Positions 60,442 through 64,000 of a DNA stretch of 64,000 nucleotides are shown piece after piece (positions within the stretch are counted from its first letter, which is position 1; each line of letters opens with the position of its first letter). The notes beneath the pieces are model-generated. The model searched no databases. It saw only the letters and a list, made by a program, of their open reading frames with translations, and had not been told where the DNA came from. The stretch is taken from assembly GCA_049889695.1 (NCBI GenBank), contig JBMHCX010000018.1, forward strand, positions 62,001 to 126,000, written 5' to 3'. The DNA comes from WTJH01 sp049889695 (lineage in GTDB: Bacteria; Bacteroidota; Bacteroidia; Flavobacteriales; Flavobacteriaceae). The position numbers and the translations under genes were made by a program.

Positions 60442-61236
60442 ATGAAAACACAAACAAAACACCTATTTATTTTCTTATTAGCAGCAATTCCTTTTGCTGT
60501 AAATGCGCAAGCGCAAAGAACAGTATACAACGCTAAAAGGGGCTGGAAAACCGATACGGAGAGTCGACAAACTTCTGCTTCCTCTGCTGAGGTGGCTAGA
60601 GCTATATCCGCCTTCGATCGAATTTCAGTAGAAGGGGCATTTAATGTATACCTCTACTCGGGGACAGAAGATTCCATCTATATTCAAGCCCCCGCTAAAC
60701 AGCTAGACGATATCATAACGAAAGTCGAAAACGGTAAGCTCCTAGTAAAAATGAAAAAAGGTTCTTGGATGAAAAAAGGGAGTCGAAATTACTATGGCTA
60801 TTCTAAAAGAATCATTCGAATTCCTGTTCGTGAAATTAGTGGCCTTTCTTTGAGTGGTTCAGGAAACATAAGCACACAAGACCTTGACTTAAACAATAAT
60901 GAACTGAGTATTAAATCCAGTGGTTCAGGAAATATTACGGTAAGTGTTGCGTGTGACTATTTACAATTGCAAAACTCCGGTTCTGGTATGCTGTCATTAT
61001 CCGGAAAAACAAACCGGTTAAATTTAGCGATGAGTGGCTCGGGCAATGTCGCATTGGAAACACTACAAGCCCAAAGTAGTGCCGTTAAGCTCTCAGGGTC
61101 AGGAGTCGCAAAAATAAATAGTCAAAAGGATTTAAATGTTAAGCTGAGCGGTTCTGGTAGTGTCCGCTACAAGTTCTATGATAATTTAGTGCTCACCTCC
61201 AAAACGAACGGCTCTGGGAGTATTCGATCCTATTGA
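60442..61236 (+). CDS. GIN-domain (DUF2807) secreted protein
   Basis: 264 aa. Signal peptide ends near residue 22 (FAVNAQ). The head-GIN domain shows FDRISVEGAFNVYLYSGTE and repeated L-S-G-S-G-N-type turns (LSLSGSGNIST, IKSSGSGNITV, LAMSGSGNVAL, KLSGSGSVRY), forming a right-handed beta structure. It begins 5 bp after the DUF4097-like gene. The final 7 bp overlap the convergent MFS gene. Surface location and adhesive role are inferences. Confidence 0.88.
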   Translation: MKTQTKHLFIFLLAAIPFAVNAQAQRTVYNAKRGWKTDTESRQTSASSAEVARAISAFDRISVEGAFNVYLYSGTEDSIYIQAPAKQLDDIITKVENGKLLVKMKKGSWMKKGSRNYYGYSKRIIRIPVREISGLSLSGSGNISTQDLDLNNNELSIKSSGSGNITVSVACDYLQLQNSGSGMLSLSGKTNRLNLAMSGSGNVALETLQAQSSAVKLSGSGVAKINSQKDLNVKLSGSGSVRYKFYDNLVLTSKTNGSGSIRSY

Positions 61237-62555
61237 TTTTCGGATTTAGGAATACGCGTCAACATTATTGCTCCCGCAACAAAAAACACCAAGAAAAATA
61301 GTATTGAATTACGCATACTTCCGGTAATCTGATCGATCACTCCAAAAAGGAGCATCCCGAGAATGATGCCGATTTTTTCGGTTACATCATAGAAACTAAA
61401 AAATGAAGTCGTGTCTTCTGTTTCTGGTAGCATTTTGGAATAGGTCGATCGTGAAAGCGATTGAATACCGCCCATGACCATGCCTACGCAACCCGCAGCA
61501 ATGTAGAATTCAAGAGGGGACTTGATGAAAAAAGCGTATACACATAAACTCCCCCAAATCAGGTTAACGACCACCAATGTTGGAATATCGCCAAAGCGTT
61601 CCGAGGCACGAGCTGTTAGGATTGCGCCCAAAATTCCCACAATTTGGATCAGGAGAATACTTACAATCAGACCAATGGTTTTTTCCCCAGAGGTCGCCCA
61701 AGCGATTTCCTCTTCCCCAAAATAGGTTGCCACAAGTATAACCGTTTGCAAGGCGGTAGAATACATAAAAAAGGCAGGAAGAAATTGCTTTAATCGCTTT
61801 TGATCGCCCAGCTGATGCCAAACGGCTTTCAACTCCTTAAAACCATTCCAAAAGACATCTTTGGTTACTTTTCCCTGGCTATTGCCTTTCGGTAAATAGA
61901 AAAAAGAATATTGGCTGAAGAGTGCCCACCAAATGCCGACGGAAATAAACGAGTATTTCATGGCTTTCATGGCGGCTTCTTCGGGCGTCCCACTAATACC
62001 AAAAACATCCGGTTTCATAACCATTGCCAAGTTTAATAGAAGCAAAAGCACACTCCCAATATAGCCCATAGAAAAACCTCTTGCACTGGCACGGTCTTGT
62101 TGCTCTGGATAGGCGATATCAGGCAAATAAGAATTGTAGAACACCAAGCTAGCCCAAAGACCTATCAGCGCCAAAAAATAAAAAAATAGCCCCCAGTAAA
62201 TAGTGTCTAGCTCAAACCAATAGAGTCCTACACAAGAAATAGATCCAAGATAGACAAAAAACTTCATGAACAGTTTTTTATTCCCGATATAATCGGCAAT
62301 ACCAGATAATAAGGGAGATATAAATGCAACGATCACAAATGCAAAAGCTGTGATAAAACTTATCATTGCTGTGTTCTTGATGTCGTAGTCTAAAAAACGA
62401 ATGGTATTGACTTCAGAAAATAAGGCGGCAAAATAGATCGGGAAAATGGCAGATGAAATCACCAAAGAGTAAACAGAGTTGGCCCAATCATAAAAGGCCC
62501 ATGCATTAATTAATTTCTTACTTCCCTTTTCAAGCGGTGCTTTTAATGTCAGCAT
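61230..62555 (-). CDS. MFS transporter, UMF1 family
   Basis: 441 aa, about 12 membrane helices. The first helix region NAWAFYDWANSVYSLVISSAIFPIYF (as NAWAFYDWANSVYSL and then FPIYF) is a UMF1/Atg22-type signature, and the loop with GGIQSLSRSTYSKMLPE is conserved. Substrate unknown; relatives move amino acids. It overlaps the GIN gene 3' end and is divergent from the msrB pair. Confidence 0.9.
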   Translation of the reverse strand: MLTLKAPLEKGSKKLINAWAFYDWANSVYSLVISSAIFPIYFAALFSEVNTIRFLDYDIKNTAMISFITAFAFVIVAFISPLLSGIADYIGNKKLFMKFFVYLGSISCVGLYWFELDTIYWGLFFYFLALIGLWASLVFYNSYLPDIAYPEQQDRASARGFSMGYIGSVLLLLLNLAMVMKPDVFGISGTPEEAAMKAMKYSFISVGIWWALFSQYSFFYLPKGNSQGKVTKDVFWNGFKELKAVWHQLGDQKRLKQFLPAFFMYSTALQTVILVATYFGEEEIAWATSGEKTIGLIVSILLIQIVGILGAILTARASERFGDIPTLVVVNLIWGSLCVYAFFIKSPLEFYIAAGCVGMVMGGIQSLSRSTYSKMLPETEDTTSFFSFYDVTEKIGIILGMLLFGVIDQITGSMRNSILFFLVFFVAGAIMLTRIPKSENQ

Positions 62556-62635
62556 ATGTTTTAATTGAAAGGGGAATATATAAATAATTTTCTAAGGGAT
62601 CTTTGTCGCAATCGTTAGGGAAGAATGTAAATGTG

Positions 62636-62659
62636 ATTATTTTTACATGTAAAAATAAT
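62636..62659. promoter_or_regulatory. Perfect 24-bp palindrome before msrB
   Basis: ATTATTTTTACA (62636-62647) followed directly by its exact reverse complement (62648-62659), three bases before the msrB ATG. Probable operator for a dimeric regulator, or a hairpin hiding the start. See findings. Confidence 0.6.
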
Positions 62660-62662
62660 GTT

Positions 62663-63148
62663 ATGCGTTTTATGTTACCGATCATCTTGGGTATGGCTCT
62701 TATCAGCTGCCAATCCCAAGCCCAAAAGGAATCCCCAACGAAGAAGAAAGACTATCCCGTTCAAAAAACGGATATGGAATGGCAAGCTGAACTCAGTCCA
62801 ATGGCCTATAATGTGTTGAGAAAGGCAGGGACAGAAAGAGCGTTTAGTGGAGCCTATTACAAGAATGAGGCGAAGGGAACTTATGTGTGTGGAGGATGTC
62901 AGGTGCCACTCTACTATTCTGATCATAAATATGACTCGGGAACAGGATGGCCTTCGTTTGATAGAGGAATCGATAAAAATTTAGAATACGATGTCGACTA
63001 TAAATTAGGCTATGGCCGAACAGAATTGAAATGTGCACAATGCGGAGGTCATTTGGGACATATGTTCGACGATGGCCCACGGCAAACCACCGGGAAGAGA
63101 CACTGTATCAATTCGGCTGCCCTTAATTTTATTCCTGAAAAAGAATGA
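62663..63148 (+). CDS. msrB: Peptide-methionine (R)-S-oxide reductase, lipoprotein form
   Basis: 161 aa from ATG 62663. A lipoprotein signal ends at Cys16 (GMALISCQSQ), so it is membrane-anchored outside the cytoplasm. The MsrB domain shows zinc cysteines CGGC and CAQC, GTGWPSF, and catalytic Cys in RHCINSAALNF. It repairs methionine-R-sulfoxide in envelope proteins. Its last four bases overlap the second msrB (ATGA), and a perfect palindrome precedes it. An upstream in-frame start at 62603 would spoil the signal peptide. Confidence 0.93.
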   Translation: MRFMLPIILGMALISCQSQAQKESPTKKKDYPVQKTDMEWQAELSPMAYNVLRKAGTERAFSGAYYKNEAKGTYVCGGCQVPLYYSDHKYDSGTGWPSFDRGIDKNLEYDVDYKLGYGRTELKCAQCGGHLGHMFDDGPRQTTGKRHCINSAALNFIPEKE

Positions 63149-63552
63149 AAAAAGACTCGCACTACCCCGTCCAAAAATCTGAAGAGGAATGGCGACAACA
63201 GCTCGACGATGAAAGCTACCGAATCCTAAGAGAAGCAGGAACAGAATATCCGCACAGCGGCACGTATAATCAACATTTTGAAAAAGGCACCTATCACTGT
63301 AAAGGGTGTGGGCAAGCCCTCTATGAAAGTCAACATAAATTCGACAGCGGTTGTGGATGGCCGAGCTACGATGCCTCCATCGCAGGAGCCATCGAATATA
63401 AGCAAGACCGATCGCATGGAATGATGCGAACAGAAATATTGTGTTCACAATGCGGTGGACATCAGGGACATGTATTCAACGATGGCCCAACTACTACGGG
63501 TATGCGTTATTGTGTTAATTCAGCGGCAATTGATTTCCAAAAAGAAGACTAA
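63145..63552 (+). CDS. msrB: Peptide-methionine (R)-S-oxide reductase, cytoplasmic form
   Basis: 135 aa, no signal. It begins YPVQKSEEEWRQQL, a near copy of the start of the first msrB domain, with zinc cysteines CKGC and CSQC, GCGWPSYD and catalytic RYCVNSAAIDF. It is the cytosolic partner of the lipoprotein MsrB and is translationally coupled to it by a 4-bp overlap. The two are paralogues rather than recent copies: many positions differ. Confidence 0.95.
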   Translation: MKKDSHYPVQKSEEEWRQQLDDESYRILREAGTEYPHSGTYNQHFEKGTYHCKGCGQALYESQHKFDSGCGWPSYDASIAGAIEYKQDRSHGMMRTEILCSQCGGHQGHVFNDGPTTTGMRYCVNSAAIDFQKED

Positions 63553-63572
63553 ACTAAAAGCTGCTTATTGTT

Positions 63573-63580
63573 TACCTTTG
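63573..63580 (+). promoter_or_regulatory. -7 box upstream of lpd
   Basis: TACCTTTG, 23 bp before the lpd ATG, with no obvious -33 TTG. Confidence 0.45.
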
Positions 63581-63603
63581 TGCGAATTTAAACGTGAACA
63601 CTT

Positions 63604-64000
63604 ATGAGTGCATTTGATATTATTGTCGTCGGAAGCGGACCTGGAGGATATGTTACAGCCATTAGAGCTTCTCAATTGGGATTTAAAACCGCTGTGGTGG
63701 AAAAAGAAAGCCTGGGAGGCGTATGTCTCAATTGGGGGTGTATCCCGACAAAAGCGCTTCTAAAATCTGCTCAAGTTTTTGAATATTTAAAACACGCCGG
63801 AGATTATGGCCTAACCGTTAAAGATTACGATAAGGACTTCGATGCCGTGGTTAACCGTAGTCGTAATGTAGCCGGAGGAATGAGCAAAGGAGTTCAGTTT
63901 CTAATGAAAAAGAATAAAATCACTGTTCTTGAAGGTCACGGTAAAGTATTACCGGGCAAACAAGTTGCGGTAACCGATGCATCGGACAATACCACCAACT
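63604..64000 (+). CDS. lpdA: Dihydrolipoyl dehydrogenase, N-terminal part
   Basis: Partial: the first 132 codons are in the window. FAD-binding Rossmann motif DIIVVGSGPGGYVTAIRA (residues 5-22), then the redox-active disulfide GGVCLNWGCIPTKALL (Cys-x4-Cys). It is the E3 of pyruvate and 2-oxoglutarate dehydrogenase and of the glycine cleavage system, whose T protein gene lies at 36.4 kb. It has its own -7 box. Confidence 0.95.
   Translation, partial: MSAFDIIVVGSGPGGYVTAIRASQLGFKTAVVEKESLGGVCLNWGCIPTKALLKSAQVFEYLKHAGDYGLTVKDYDKDFDAVVNRSRNVAGGMSKGVQFLMKKNKITVLEGHGKVLPGKQVAVTDASDNTTN

Noticed and set aside
63145..63552. Second msrB as a recent duplicate or assembly artefact
   Set aside because: The two proteins differ at many positions and only one has a lipoprotein signal, so they are old paralogues.
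1..64000. CRISPR array, prophage, insertion sequence or defence island
   Set aside because: No direct-repeat array, transposase, integrase, restriction or phage structural gene is visible; content is housekeeping throughout.

Overview
This is a 64 kb piece of what looks like a chromosome from a Flavobacteriia-type member of the Bacteroidota. The evidence is gene content typical of that class (TamB-like giant, DUF3822 next to rsmD, DUF2490, GIN-domain adhesin, fused aspartokinase-homoserine dehydrogenase, UMF1-type MFS, DnaX without its zinc cysteines). Promoters carry the Bacteroidota -33/-7 signature (TTTG or TTG, 18-20 bp, then TAnnTTTG), and Shine-Dalgarno sequences are almost absent. Base composition looks even and moderately AT-rich. 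I see no phage, transposon, integron or CRISPR: this is a compact housekeeping region.

Layout. 0-4.6 kb holds envelope genes: an MCE/MlaD protein (cut by the window edge) and a cell-wall amidase on minus, divergent from an LptD-like outer-membrane protein. 4.6-8 kb holds ridA, then a minus-strand glycolytic operon (pfkA, gapA, a BadF-type sugar kinase). 8-12.2 kb is the TamB-like gene, divergent from tsaD-rsmE-AI-2E permease (12.2-15.1 kb). 15.1-17.9 kb is ald-DUF4442-NMO on minus plus a small ORF. 17.9-20 kb holds an O-acetylhomoserine sulfhydrylase and an SDR. 20-27 kb holds two tRNAs, a 7TM-HD phosphohydrolase, an NlpC/P60 hydrolase, a TPR protein and gyrA. 27.3-34.7 kb is clpC and the thrA-thrB-thrC operon. 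34.7-43.5 kb holds an aminopeptidase P, gcvT, a dehydratase-like protein, a YebC protein, a gene fragment, DUF2490, a RecD-like helicase, two lineage genes and rsmD. 43.4-46.1 kb is rnpB, dnaX and miaE. 46.1-53 kb is a long minus operon, pyrR-pyrB-unknown-rnz-pdxH-sixA-like-ppk1-ppx. 53-58.2 kb is lon-cmk-rpsA on minus. 58.3-61.2 kb is an ECF sigma/anti-sigma/GIN-protein unit, and 61.2-64 kb holds an MFS transporter, two overlapping msrB genes and the start of lpd.

The most interesting signal is not protein coding. The roughly 107-nt leader of rpsA (ribosomal protein S1) can form two hairpins with perfect 7-bp stems. Their loops carry a 7-nt perfect complement (a possible kissing interaction), and the second loop displays CACCTCCTT, identical to the anti-Shine-Dalgarno tail of 16S rRNA. 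It is a good candidate for a translational autoregulatory element. Other points worth checking are a perfect 24-bp palindrome just upstream of the msrB pair, an apparent one-base frame break at the start of the TamB-like gene (with CTT TAA C geometry), an inverted repeat in front of lon, rnpB running into the 3' end of rsmD, and the absence of an obvious promoter between the rpsA terminator and pyrR. Convergent genes are packed so tightly that several overlap at their 3' ends.
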